The notes under the pieces are model-generated. The model did no database searches. It was not told the origin of the DNA and worked only from the letters and a program-made list of their open reading frames with translations. A stretch of 12,907 nt of DNA from Lentimicrobiaceae bacterium (GTDB lineage: Bacteria; Bacteroidota; Bacteroidia; Bacteroidales; WCHB1-69), in assembly GCA_009787485.1 (NCBI GenBank), contig WQWP01000062.1:1-12907 (forward strand). Direction: 5' to 3'. The position numbers and the translations under genes were made by a program. Below, one piece after another: positions 1-6,809 of the stretch (within the stretch, counting starts at the first letter, position 1; every line of letters begins with the position of its first letter).

Positions 1-2133
1 GGACGTTATACGCTGGCTACCAAAAACATTTCGCTCAAAGACGTGGCTACGGTAGAGGTGTTTCAAAATCATCAACCTATTCGAGCTTTGTCGGAAGCGC
101 AGCCTTCCGATCAGGCAGCCATTAACTTGAAACTCAGGGAAGATGCCAAGGGTGTGTTCAGTTTGCTGGCAACGGTGGGGGCAGGTGCTGCACCCTTCAA
201 ACCCACCGCTTTTATTTGGGATAATGAGTTGATTTCGCTCTTCTTTTCCAAAAAAATGCAAAATATCAATACCTATAAAGGCAACAACAGTGGCAATGAT
301 GTAACACGGGAGTTCACCTCGTTTTATTCAGATGCAGAATCGCCTGCTTACGAAGGGCGGTTTTTATCGGTGATCGCCCCAAGTTCGCCACCCATCAGCA
401 AACAACGATACCTTTTCAACAATACCCATGCAGCTTCAAGCAGTTTTCTAAATGTTTTAAAAAATGAGTATCAACTGACCACCAACTTAGTGTATTACAA
501 CGATAAACAGCGCAAAGAAAGCTACACTAAGTCTATCTATTATCTTTCGGAGGACAGTTGTTTAACCGTTGAGGAATTGACAAACAGCAGGGCTATGGTA
601 AACCATGCCGCCGCCACTTTTACCTTAGAGGCAAACAAGGAAAAATTTTACTTAAAAAATGCCTTGAACCTTAACGGCTCATGGATTGACGATAAAGGCA
701 TGACCGCAACCATTGATTCCATCAATCAACTTTTGAAAACAGACCGCTACAATATTTCTAACAAATTTGAATTAATAAAAGAGATGGGCGGCAAACACAT
801 AAGATTTTATTCTTTTAACAGTTTTGCACAAACACCTCAAAATTTGCTGATTAAACCTGCGCTATACAACGATATTGTAAATAATGGCGAGCCATTTGAG
901 GAACTTATGCAACAAACCGCTTTCAATGATTTTTCTTCCAAAACACAATTCACTTTTGGCATAACAAAACCTAAATTTATACAACACTACTTGGGAGGAT
1001 TCGATGTTTCCGTACAATCTTTAAATTCGCTGCTGCAACCTTTGCAAAGCAACGACGCCCCAACCTATTTCACTCCGGATTCTTTACGCAACGATTTACT
1101 TTGGCAGCAATATAAGATTTTCATAAACCTCTATTATACCTACAAACCATGGAAAAAATTGAAGTTAGATTTAGTTTTACCTTTAAGTTATAATCTACTA
1201 ATAATCAATGATAAAATTCCCGAAAACAGAGCCCCGATTCATCGTATTTTATTTAATCCAAGTTTGACGGTTTTGTACGAAATAACGCAAAAATGGAGTT
1301 TGAAAGCCAATTACAATTATTACAGCTATTTGGGCAGTATTCAAGATAGTTATACCGGATATATCATGCGTAATTATCGCTTTTTCAGTCGAAACGACGG
1401 TCAATTAGCCGATAACAAAAGCCATGCCTGCTTTTTGCGGGCAAGTTATCGGAATGTGCAAAAAGCGCTGTTTTCTTATTTGGATTTGATTTATGAATAT
1501 ACAACATCCAATATGATAAGAGATTATAGCTACATGGGGATATTGCAAATTCAAAACAATATCCGGCAATCGGTAAGTTCCCATACTTATGGCGCGAGAG
1601 GAAATATCAGCAAGAATGTATATACTTGGCGCACTACTTTTTCGCTAATGGGATATTATTATAATATTTTTTCTTCTCAAATGGTTAAAAGTGAATTAAT
1701 TGATTATCGGTACAATTATTATGGCTTGCAGCCAAAAATAGAATCCCAATTAAGTTCGTGGGCAGGCTTGAGTTATGCGCTTTTGTGGAATGGTAGCCAA
1801 ACAATTATTAAAGAAGAAAAATCGGATAACGCTACCATTCAATCCGTAAGCAATTATGTTAAGCTCTATTTTTACCCTGTGAAGCGTTTGGAACTTATGG
1901 TTGGGTACGAGCATTATTACAATAACTTCATTTTAGAAAGGAAAAACAAACATTATGCCGATGTTGGCATCAGCTACCGTTGGAAATGGGCGGATATTTC
2001 GCTCATTTGGACAAATATTATGAACACTCGCCAATATATCACCGCCACATACAGCGGTTTAGATGAATTTGTAAATATCTTTGAAATACGCCCTTCTCAG
2101 GTGTTGGTAAAAGTGAAATTTAAAGTATTATAA
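1..2133 (+). CDS. TonB-dependent-receptor-like outer membrane protein, 3' part (5' truncated)
   Basis: The reading frame is open from base 1 and ends at the TAA at 2131-2133, giving 710 residues; the GTG at 43 is only an internal valine codon, so the true start lies left of the window. Residues about 8-50 (NISLKDVATVEVFQNHQPIR..., then AINLKLREDAKGVF) match the plug-to-barrel junction usual in Bacteroidota receptors, where the plug ends in a VEV motif followed by a 'D-x-A-I-N-L-K-L' stretch. The rest is rich in alternating aromatic and polar residues (many Tyr, Asn, Trp), as expected of outer-membrane beta strands, and the protein ends with a strand-like VLVKVKFKVL. A carboxypeptidase-regulatory-like domain and signal peptide would be expected upstream but are outside the window. 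The substrate cannot be told. It converges with the histidine kinase gene 51 bp downstream. Strong for a receptor-type barrel, weak for TonB dependence itself because no TonB box is visible. Confidence 0.8.
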   Translation, partial: GRYTLATKNISLKDVATVEVFQNHQPIRALSEAQPSDQAAINLKLREDAKGVFSLLATVGAGAAPFKPTAFIWDNELISLFFSKKMQNINTYKGNNSGNDVTREFTSFYSDAESPAYEGRFLSVIAPSSPPISKQRYLFNNTHAASSSFLNVLKNEYQLTTNLVYYNDKQRKESYTKSIYYLSEDSCLTVEELTNSRAMVNHAAATFTLEANKEKFYLKNALNLNGSWIDDKGMTATIDSINQLLKTDRYNISNKFELIKEMGGKHIRFYSFNSFAQTPQNLLIKPALYNDIVNNGEPFEELMQQTAFNDFSSKTQFTFGITKPKFIQHYLGGFDVSVQSLNSLLQPLQSNDAPTYFTPDSLRNDLLWQQYKIFINLYYTYKPWKKLKLDLVLPLSYNLLIINDKIPENRAPIHRILFNPSLTVLYEITQKWSLKANYNYYSYLGSIQDSYTGYIMRNYRFFSRNDGQLADNKSHACFLRASYRNVQKALFSYLDLIYEYTTSNMIRDYSYMGILQIQNNIRQSVSSHTYGARGNISKNVYTWRTTFSLMGYYYNIFSSQMVKSELIDYRYNYYGLQPKIESQLSSWAGLSYALLWNGSQTIIKEEKSDNATIQSVSNYVKLYFYPVKRLELMVGYEHYYNNFILERKNKHYADVGISYRWKWADISLIWTNIMNTRQYITATYSGLDEFVNIFEIRPSQVLVKVKFKVL

Positions 2134-2143
2134 GGAAATTGAC

Positions 2144-2168
2144 TTTGTTTGATTTTATAGAAAACAAA
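2144..2168. terminator. Possible weak bidirectional terminator between convergent genes
   Basis: The inverted repeat TTTGTTT (2144-2150) / AAACAAA (2162-2168) has an 11-base loop and lies in the 51-bp gap between the receptor gene and the convergent kinase gene. The stem is only 7 bp and AT-rich, so it is a weak candidate, supported mainly by its position. Confidence 0.25.
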
Positions 2169-2184
2169 CAGAAGAATTAAATCA

Positions 2185-3693
2185 TTATTTATTAAACTGA
2201 ATCCGCATCACCGTCCCTCGCCCTATAACAGAGGATTTTACAAACAACTTCCCTTTATGATATTGCTGAATAATCCTTTTAGCTAAAGTTAATCCAAGTC
2301 CCCAACCCCGTTTTTTGGTGGTATAGCCGGGTTCAAATATCCGTTTAAATTGGGTAGATGGAATGCCTTTTCCCGTATCGGTAATGTCCACAAAGAAATG
2401 CTTTTCATCTTCCAATAAATCAATGATAATTACGCCTTTACCGGTCATGGCATCTACCGAGTTTTTGCATAAATTTTCAATTACCCATTCAAAAAGGTAT
2501 TTATTGATAGGTAAGTTGAAGTTTTCTACATCGTTACGGTTTACTTTAATCACTACTTTAGAGGATATTCTAGATTGCAGATATTCCACAAATTCTTCAA
2601 TTACAGTGGCAATATTTTCATTTACAAGCTCCGGCTCCGAGCCAATTTTAGAGAAACGTTGCGCAATGGTTTCCAAGCGATGTACGTCTTTGTCAATCTC
2701 TTTCATGGTAAAAGGATCCACTTCCTGTTCTTTCAACAGCTCGCTCCATGCCAATAACGAAGAAATAGGAGTTCCCAATTGATGCGCCGTTTCTTTCGAC
2801 ATGCCTACCCAAACCTGATTCTGCTCATAGCGCCGCGCATAACTGAAAATAATGTAGCCCGCTACTACAAAAATTAAAATTATAACAAATTGAATCAAAG
2901 GATAATACCTTAATTGCATAAGCACAGATGATTCTTCATACAGCACGTAACAAACACCATGCTGTGGAAGCTCTATTTCTATGGGCTTATTATGACTTAA
3001 AAAATGTTTAATTAATTTAGCCTTAGCTTCTTTGGTTTGAATAGCATCAGCATTAATCATGGCGCTGTTCGCAATAATATCACACATCGTACTGTTGGTA
3101 ACAATTACCGGAACAGAAGCGCTGTTGAGTACAATTTCCTGAAAAAAGGATTCCACCAAATTATCAATCATGGTGCGTAAATCAGCGTAAATTTTAGATT
3201 CTTTATAATAAAGGATGGAGTAATTTTTTTTATAATAGACGAATTTCAGGCTGTCAAATTCCAATCTTCTATTGCCGAGTTCACTAATATGCTTCATATT
3301 CAGAATATCGCCTTCCATACACACCATTGAATTAATATTACCTCCGGCATCGGTGAGTATAGAGGGGATCATTGAGTTTGAAGCGATAACTTCCGAATAA
3401 AAAGTAAGATCTTCATTAAAAGGTGCATCCACTACTTTTTGCATGGCTTTTACGCCCAGCGTGGCACGCTTGCTTTCTGTCATCCGAATCGTTTTGAAGA
3501 AATCATCCATGTAGGAAACCAAGTTGGCTTTATGAATAACGGCATCTGCCCAAACACGCACTTTCCTTTCTTCTTCTTCCCGGATGTTATTTATTAAAGC
3601 ATTGGAATACAAAATCATGGCAATAAACACGACCGTTGCCGCTAAAAATAAAGCCAAATTTCTTCGTTTTTTGTTACGTATTTTCATTTTCAT
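2185..3693 (-). CDS. Membrane sensor histidine kinase
   Basis: This 502-residue sensor kinase should autophosphorylate on histidine and pass the phosphate to a response regulator that is not in the window. A basic N-terminus (KIRNKKRRN) precedes membrane segment 1 (about 12-31), a periplasmic sensor region of about 230 residues with no domain I recognise, and membrane segment 2 (about 264-285). The H-box ETAHQLGTP follows, with the phospho-accepting His304. The ATPase domain has its N-box at 406-416 (ENLCKNSVDA), G1 at 439-445 (DTGKGIP), an F-box-like FEPGYTTK at 453-460 and G2 GWGLGL at 463-468, so all catalytic motifs are intact. There is no HAMP domain, only a short juxtamembrane helix. 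The start ATG overlaps the stop of the upstream propeller-like gene by 4 bp (ATGA), which implies translational coupling; a second in-frame ATG lies two codons later. It is probably the last gene of the operon starting near 5202. Confidence 0.9.
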   Translation of the reverse strand: MKMKIRNKKRRNLALFLAATVVFIAMILYSNALINNIREEEERKVRVWADAVIHKANLVSYMDDFFKTIRMTESKRATLGVKAMQKVVDAPFNEDLTFYSEVIASNSMIPSILTDAGGNINSMVCMEGDILNMKHISELGNRRLEFDSLKFVYYKKNYSILYYKESKIYADLRTMIDNLVESFFQEIVLNSASVPVIVTNSTMCDIIANSAMINADAIQTKEAKAKLIKHFLSHNKPIEIELPQHGVCYVLYEESSVLMQLRYYPLIQFVIILIFVVAGYIIFSYARRYEQNQVWVGMSKETAHQLGTPISSLLAWSELLKEQEVDPFTMKEIDKDVHRLETIAQRFSKIGSEPELVNENIATVIEEFVEYLQSRISSKVVIKVNRNDVENFNLPINKYLFEWVIENLCKNSVDAMTGKGVIIIDLLEDEKHFFVDITDTGKGIPSTQFKRIFEPGYTTKKRGWGLGLTLAKRIIQQYHKGKLFVKSSVIGRGTVMRIQFNK

Positions 3694-4460
3694 AGTTCAT
3701 ACATCCAAACACTTCCGTTTTCAAGCAATAATATCATATTGTTTCTGAACAGCAGCGTTTGAATAACGCCGGAAACAGGAAGTTGTTGTGTCTCATAGTT
3801 CATTGTTTTATAGTTATATATGACAACTTCGTCATTTCTTGTAAAATAAATTAATTCGGAAGTAACTGCTACCGGATGCGAGGTAATGACCGGAATTAAT
3901 TTATTAAAAGTGCTAAACATATCGAATAAGTAAACGCCCGATTCAGGGTCGTGTAGCGCTAAAGTTTTTTCCTCTATCTCAATCATTTTTACCGGATTAA
4001 AACCAGGGAAATTGATGGGCGTTCTTGAGATTTCGCGCATAAAAAAATCCAATGTGATCAAATATTTATTTACCTCATCGTAAAGATGAATTTGATTTGC
4101 TGCGGAATAAGAAGCTAAAGAGATAGTTAGATAATTGAAATCCCATAAAGATATGGGGTCATTAATAGGGGCAAGTTGTTCGTTTAAAAACACGAGCATT
4201 CCCGCATCCTGGTAGAAAAGCATGATTTTCATCGGGTTAAAGACATCAATAGATGAGATTACGCCCAACGTTTTGTCGGAATAAGTAAATAACAATTTTC
4301 CTTGTGGCGAAAATTTGGACAATTGCGTTTTTTTTACCGCATAAATGTTGCCGAAGGGATCTACTTTAACAAAATCGGCATTTACATTTGGAATTTGCGT
4401 TTGCGCACTCGCCATGTAACATGCCGAAAACAGGATATAAAAGATGAAGCGGCGCAACAC
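3690..4460 (-). CDS. Secreted propeller-like protein of unknown function
   Basis: This 256-residue protein has an N-terminal signal sequence (basic MLRR, hydrophobic core 5-17, likely cleavage after ASA at 17-19, leaving an N-terminal Gln). LFSAC at 10-14 resembles a lipobox, but the core would be very short, so signal peptidase I processing is more likely. The mature part consists of repeated short beta-strand units such as 'DPFGNIYAVKKTQLSKFSPQG', 'NQIHLYDEVNKYLITLD' and 'SGVYLFDMFSTFNKLIPV', typical of NHL/WD-like beta-propellers, although I cannot assign a family. The start is GTG at 4460, followed directly by a TTG; no ATG lies before the signal peptide core, and GTG sits 10 bp after the tonB stop. 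It lies between tonB and a sensor kinase and overlaps the kinase by 4 bp, which suggests a periplasmic partner of one of them. That role is inference only. Confidence 0.75.
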   Translation of the reverse strand: MLRRFIFYILFSACYMASAQTQIPNVNADFVKVDPFGNIYAVKKTQLSKFSPQGKLLFTYSDKTLGVISSIDVFNPMKIMLFYQDAGMLVFLNEQLAPINDPISLWDFNYLTISLASYSAANQIHLYDEVNKYLITLDFFMREISRTPINFPGFNPVKMIEIEEKTLALHDPESGVYLFDMFSTFNKLIPVITSHPVAVTSELIYFTRNDEVVIYNYKTMNYETQQLPVSGVIQTLLFRNNMILLLENGSVWMYEL

Positions 4461-4470
4461 CTATTTTATT

Positions 4471-5157
4471 TTAGCTTATTGTAAAACGGATGGGAATTTG
4501 GTAGAACGTACGCACAGGTCTTCCCATTTGTTTACCGGGTCTCCACTTTGGCATCATTCTCACCACGCGCACAGCCTCTTGGTCAAGCTCAGGATAAACA
4601 CCTACCAGTACTTTTACATTGCTGATACTGCCATCTTTTTCTACCACAAATTCAATAAATACTTGACCTTGAATGTTGTTATTACGAGCTACTTCAGGGT
4701 ATCTTAAATTGGATTGAAGGAATGCATACATGGCTTCAAAGCCACCGATAGGCTCGGGCATTTCCTCCACAAAACGCAAAGGCGGCGCTTGTTCTGTTTC
4801 TTCTTCCACAATTTCAATAGGCACATATTCTTCGATAACATCATCTAAATTAAAGTCCTGGCTAAAGTCGAAGTCAGTATTTACTTTGATATTGTCTTCC
4901 ACAAGTTTAAGCATAACTTCTTGCTGTTGTGCTACCGGCGGAGGCGGGGGAGGAGGAGTGGGGTCGGTGGCCATAACATCCTCATCCATTACAAAAATGG
5001 CTTCTTCGTCTGCTATGCCCACGTTTGTAGCGATATCACTAACCGCGTACAATTCAAAACAAGCGTAAACTAATGCTAAAGTAGCTACAAATCCAACGAG
5101 TAAGAACGTGTTCCTTCTTTTCTCGAGGTCACCTTTTAAAGATTTCTTGTCAACCAT
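4471..5157 (-). CDS. Energy transducer TonB family protein (paralogue 1)
   Basis: TonB proteins carry energy from the ExbB/ExbD motor in the inner membrane to outer-membrane receptors. This 228-residue copy has a basic cytoplasmic N-terminus with EKRRN at 12-16, one membrane anchor (about 17-38), a periplasmic linker starting with a run of seven prolines at 68-74, an acidic stretch (about 100-133), and a C-terminal TonB domain at about 134-228. That domain has the family hallmarks 'LRYPEVARNNNIQGQVFIEF', 'DGSISNVKV', 'LDQEAVRVVRMMPKWRPG' and a terminal 'PIRFTIS'. It is the first gene after the promoter at 5202-5232 and is followed 10 bp later by the propeller-like gene. It is 79% identical (77 of 98 positions, counted by eye) to the neighbouring paralogue over the last 98 residues, but diverges in the linker. 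No exbB or exbD gene is nearby. Confidence 0.93.
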   Translation of the reverse strand: MVDKKSLKGDLEKRRNTFLLVGFVATLALVYACFELYAVSDIATNVGIADEEAIFVMDEDVMATDPTPPPPPPPVAQQQEVMLKLVEDNIKVNTDFDFSQDFNLDDVIEEYVPIEIVEEETEQAPPLRFVEEMPEPIGGFEAMYAFLQSNLRYPEVARNNNIQGQVFIEFVVEKDGSISNVKVLVGVYPELDQEAVRVVRMMPKWRPGKQMGRPVRTFYQIPIRFTIS

Positions 5158-5201
5158 ATTGATTATTTTTTAAGTTATTTTTTTATTCATAAAAAGCGCT
5201 G

Positions 5202-5232
5202 CAAATATAGTATATTTTAATTATGCTGCACA
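5202..5232 (-). promoter_or_regulatory. Bacteroidota-type promoter for the tonB-propeller-kinase operon
   Basis: On the minus strand a perfect -7 element TATATTTG (5202-5209, consensus TAnnTTTG) is preceded, with a 19-bp spacer, by TGTG at 5229-5232, one base away from the -33 consensus TTTG. The predicted transcript starts about 40 bases before the tonB ATG at 5157. This indicates that paralogue 1 and the two genes after it are transcribed separately from paralogue 2. Confidence 0.6.
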
Positions 5233-5265
5233 TGTATAGAACAATGTTTTATCAACAGCGATTTT

Positions 5266-5952
5266 TTAGTTTATTGCAAAGCGAATAGGAATCTGGTAGA
5301 GGGTACGTACTGTTTTTCCCATTTGTTTGCCTGGTTTCCATTTTGGCATCATTTTAACTACGCGTACCGCTTCCCGATCAAGTTCAGGATGAACACTCAT
5401 CACTACTTTTACATTGCTAATATTACCATCTCTTTCTATCACAAACTCAATAAACACTTGACCGGAAATACCGGCATTACGAGGTCCTTCGGGATATCTT
5501 AAATTTGATTTAAGAAATGCGTACATGGCTTCAAACCCTCCGATAGGCTCGGGCATTTCTTCCGGAAAAACTACGGGCGGCGAATCTTCTACTTCAAGAT
5601 CTATAATGGAAATAGGCGTATATTCTCCTATCTCGAGATCCTCAGGAAAATCCTGGCTAAACATATCAGGGTCAAAATTAAATGTAGGGGTTGATTGCAC
5701 GAGCTTTAATAAAATTTCCCTTGCGGTTTGAGGCGGAGGTGGGGGTGGGGGCGTTTGATCAGTAACCGGCACATCCATGTCAATTACTGTAATAAGGTCT
5801 ATGTCCGACGGGCCTGAGCCTTTGGCTAATTGGTCGGTGGCGTAAAGTTCAAAACCGGCGTAAACCAGTCCTAAAACCACAATAAATCCGATCAGCAAGA
5901 AAGTACTTCTTCTGTTCTCGAGATTGCCTTTTGAGGATTTTTTTTCGATCAT
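5266..5952 (-). CDS. Energy transducer TonB family protein (paralogue 2)
   Basis: This is a second TonB with the same length (228 residues) and architecture as its neighbour: basic start with ENRRS, anchor at about 17-38, proline run 68-74, acidic linker, and TonB C-terminal domain at about 134-228 ('LRYPEGPRNAGISGQVFIEF', 'DGNISNVKV', 'LDREAVRVVKMMPKWKPG'). The two proteins can be aligned without net gaps at both ends, so the pair arose by tandem duplication. Residues about 39-130, the periplasmic linker, differ strongly, while the receptor-contacting C-terminal domain is conserved. It is separated from paralogue 1 by 108 bp containing the latter's promoter, so it may be a one-gene transcript. 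Its own upstream region (5953-6061) has no convincing TAnnTTTG; the closest is a one-mismatch TATGATTG without a partner element. Which receptors each copy serves cannot be told. Confidence 0.93.
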   Translation of the reverse strand: MIEKKSSKGNLENRRSTFLLIGFIVVLGLVYAGFELYATDQLAKGSGPSDIDLITVIDMDVPVTDQTPPPPPPPQTAREILLKLVQSTPTFNFDPDMFSQDFPEDLEIGEYTPISIIDLEVEDSPPVVFPEEMPEPIGGFEAMYAFLKSNLRYPEGPRNAGISGQVFIEFVIERDGNISNVKVVMSVHPELDREAVRVVKMMPKWKPGKQMGKTVRTLYQIPIRFAIN

Positions 5953-6004
5953 GGCAATTAAATTTAAAGGTTATTATTGAATGAGCTATTTCACAATCAT
6001 ATCA

Positions 6005-6026
6005 CAACGCTATATAATATACGTTG
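6005..6026. promoter_or_regulatory. Small dyad upstream of tonB paralogue 2
   Basis: CAACG-c-TATA (6005-6014) faces TATA-CGTTG (6018-6026) across a 3-base centre, with one unpaired base in the left arm. It lies 53-74 bp before the tonB start at 5952, where an operator would be expected. It is AT-rich in its centre and could be chance. Confidence 0.3.
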
Positions 6027-6061
6027 GAAGGGTTTATTATATTGTTTATGGTTACTTTTTT

Positions 6062-6128
6062 ATTGCCGCTGGCTTCAGCCAACGGACGATAAGAGATGAA
6101 ATAAAATTGGCTTTAGCCCAAAATCATT
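6062..6128 (+). repeat. REP-like element, unit 1 of an inverted pair
   Basis: This 67-bp unit begins ATTGCCG and contains an imperfect hairpin CCGCTGGCTTCAGCCAACGG (6066-6085), a purine-rich spacer, then the short palindrome TGGCTTTAGCC (6108-6118), and ends CAAAATCATT. The second unit (6137-6203, minus strand) has exactly the same length, the same ATTGCCG start, a different but equal-length first hairpin and the same palindrome and end. This layout resembles the bacterial REP/BIME elements mobilised by REP-associated tyrosine transposases. No such transposase is in the window. Confidence 0.7.
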
Positions 6129-6155
6129 AAAATAAAAATGATTTTGGCTAAAGCC
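6109..6155 (-). terminator. Long hairpin formed by the facing ends of the two REP units; possible terminator
   Basis: The arms 6109-6128 and 6137-6155 pair over 19 bp with one bulged base and an 8-base AT-only loop (6129-6136). Read from the minus strand, the hairpin is followed by a U-rich AATTTTATTTC, so it could end transcription of the phosphatase-RseC-kinase operon before the tonB genes. The hairpin is clear; the terminator role is inferred. Confidence 0.45.
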
Positions 6156-6203
6156 ATTTGTTTTTGCTTATTTCTTGTTCCGTCAGTTAAAACTGACGGC
6201 AAT
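6137..6203 (-). repeat. REP-like element, unit 2, overlapping the end of the kinase gene
   Basis: Read on the minus strand the 67-bp unit runs ATTGCCG, the perfect hairpin CCGTCAGTTTTAACTGACGG (6180-6199, 9-bp stem with a TT loop), an A-rich spacer, TGGCTTTAGCCA and AAAATCATT. The TAA in the centre of the first hairpin (6187-6189) is the stop codon of the kinase gene, and the element also encodes its last residues Cys-Arg-Gln-Phe. Confidence 0.7.
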
Positions 6204-6744
6204 ACGGCAATGCTTCAATTTGTCGGTATAACTTTTCAAATTCCCCATTATTCTCAAGCAAAACATCCGCTTGCCGGATGCATTCCGCAAGGTTTTGTTT
6301 GGTAGGGTCTTCTGCGTTCATCTCTCGTTGCTCGTTTGCCAAAAACGTATCAAACGAAATCTGGTCGGTTTCCGATTGGCGGGCAAAAATGCGCTCGTAT
6401 CTTACTTTAGGATCGGCATCTACCGCCCATAAAGAGAAATTGTCTTTGGTGCGCAACGAAGCAATCTCTCCGGGAGTTCGAATACTTTCTATAATCGCAT
6501 TTTCACCGTTTTTTGCCGCTTCTTTATATAATTCATCAATAATAAAAGAAGGAGCATGAATTTCGCGTAAACGATTGGCTAACATAACATAAGTATCGCG
6601 ATTTAAAGGAAGATTTTGCTTTTGCGCTTCCTGAATTAAATAGTTGCGCACAGAATAATGCTGAAAACCATAGTTTTTTACTAAATATTCAACAATAGTT
6701 CCTTTCCCTGCGCCGATAGTTCCTGTAATACCAATAATTTTCAT
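6187..6744 (-). CDS. P-loop kinase of the UPF0200 / dephospho-CoA-kinase-like group
   Basis: This 185-residue P-loop kinase has an adenylate-kinase-type Walker A motif GTIGAGKGT at 8-16. Next come 'HYSVRNYLIQEA' (29-40), the 'IIESIRTPGEIASLR' stretch (84-98), 'VDADPKVRYERIFAR' (108-122), which fits a lid-type Arg-rich motif, and 'DVLLENNGEFEKL' (160-172). The order 'I-R-x-x-x-E', 'A-x-P-x-x-R-x-E-R' and 'N-x-G-x-x-E' fits the UPF0200/AAA_18 kinases better than true CoaE, which normally has GGIGSGKS and a following DAD motif. The natural substrate of this group is unclear to me, so a CoaE function should not be assumed; a nucleotide or coenzyme precursor is likely. The last four residues and the stop codon lie inside a REP-like repeat. 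It is downstream of the rseC-like gene with a 65-bp gap and is probably co-transcribed with it. Confidence 0.75.
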   Translation of the reverse strand: MKIIGITGTIGAGKGTIVEYLVKNYGFQHYSVRNYLIQEAQKQNLPLNRDTYVMLANRLREIHAPSFIIDELYKEAAKNGENAIIESIRTPGEIASLRTKDNFSLWAVDADPKVRYERIFARQSETDQISFDTFLANEQREMNAEDPTKQNLAECIRQADVLLENNGEFEKLYRQIEALPYCRQF

Positions 6745-6772
6745 GCTGTTATTTAAGATTTAAGGATTTACA

Positions 6773-6800
6773 ATTATTCCATATTCATTATTCCATATTC
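6773..6800. repeat. Two tandem copies of a 14-bp repeat
   Basis: ATTATTCCATATTC occurs at 6773-6786 and again, identically and without a gap, at 6787-6800; a further partial copy (CATATT) follows. It fills nearly half of the 65-bp gap between the rseC-like and kinase genes. It may be simple replication slippage, and no function is evident. Confidence 0.6.
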
Positions 6801-6809
6801 CATATTTTT

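Noticed and set aside
43..45. GTG as start of the outer-membrane receptor gene
   Set aside because: The frame stays open to base 1 and the plug/barrel junction begins before it, so the gene is truncated by the window edge.
4918..4960. G-rich run (GGCGGAGGCGGGGGAGG-like) as a G-quadruplex
   Set aside because: It is explained by consecutive proline codons of the TonB linker; the same appears in the other tonB copy because the protein feature is shared.
4730..5068. Plus-strand 112-residue frame rich in Ser and Gly opposite tonB paralogue 1
   Set aside because: It is the mirror of the proline run and conserved TonB domain; composition is an artefact and the sense strand is clearly coding.
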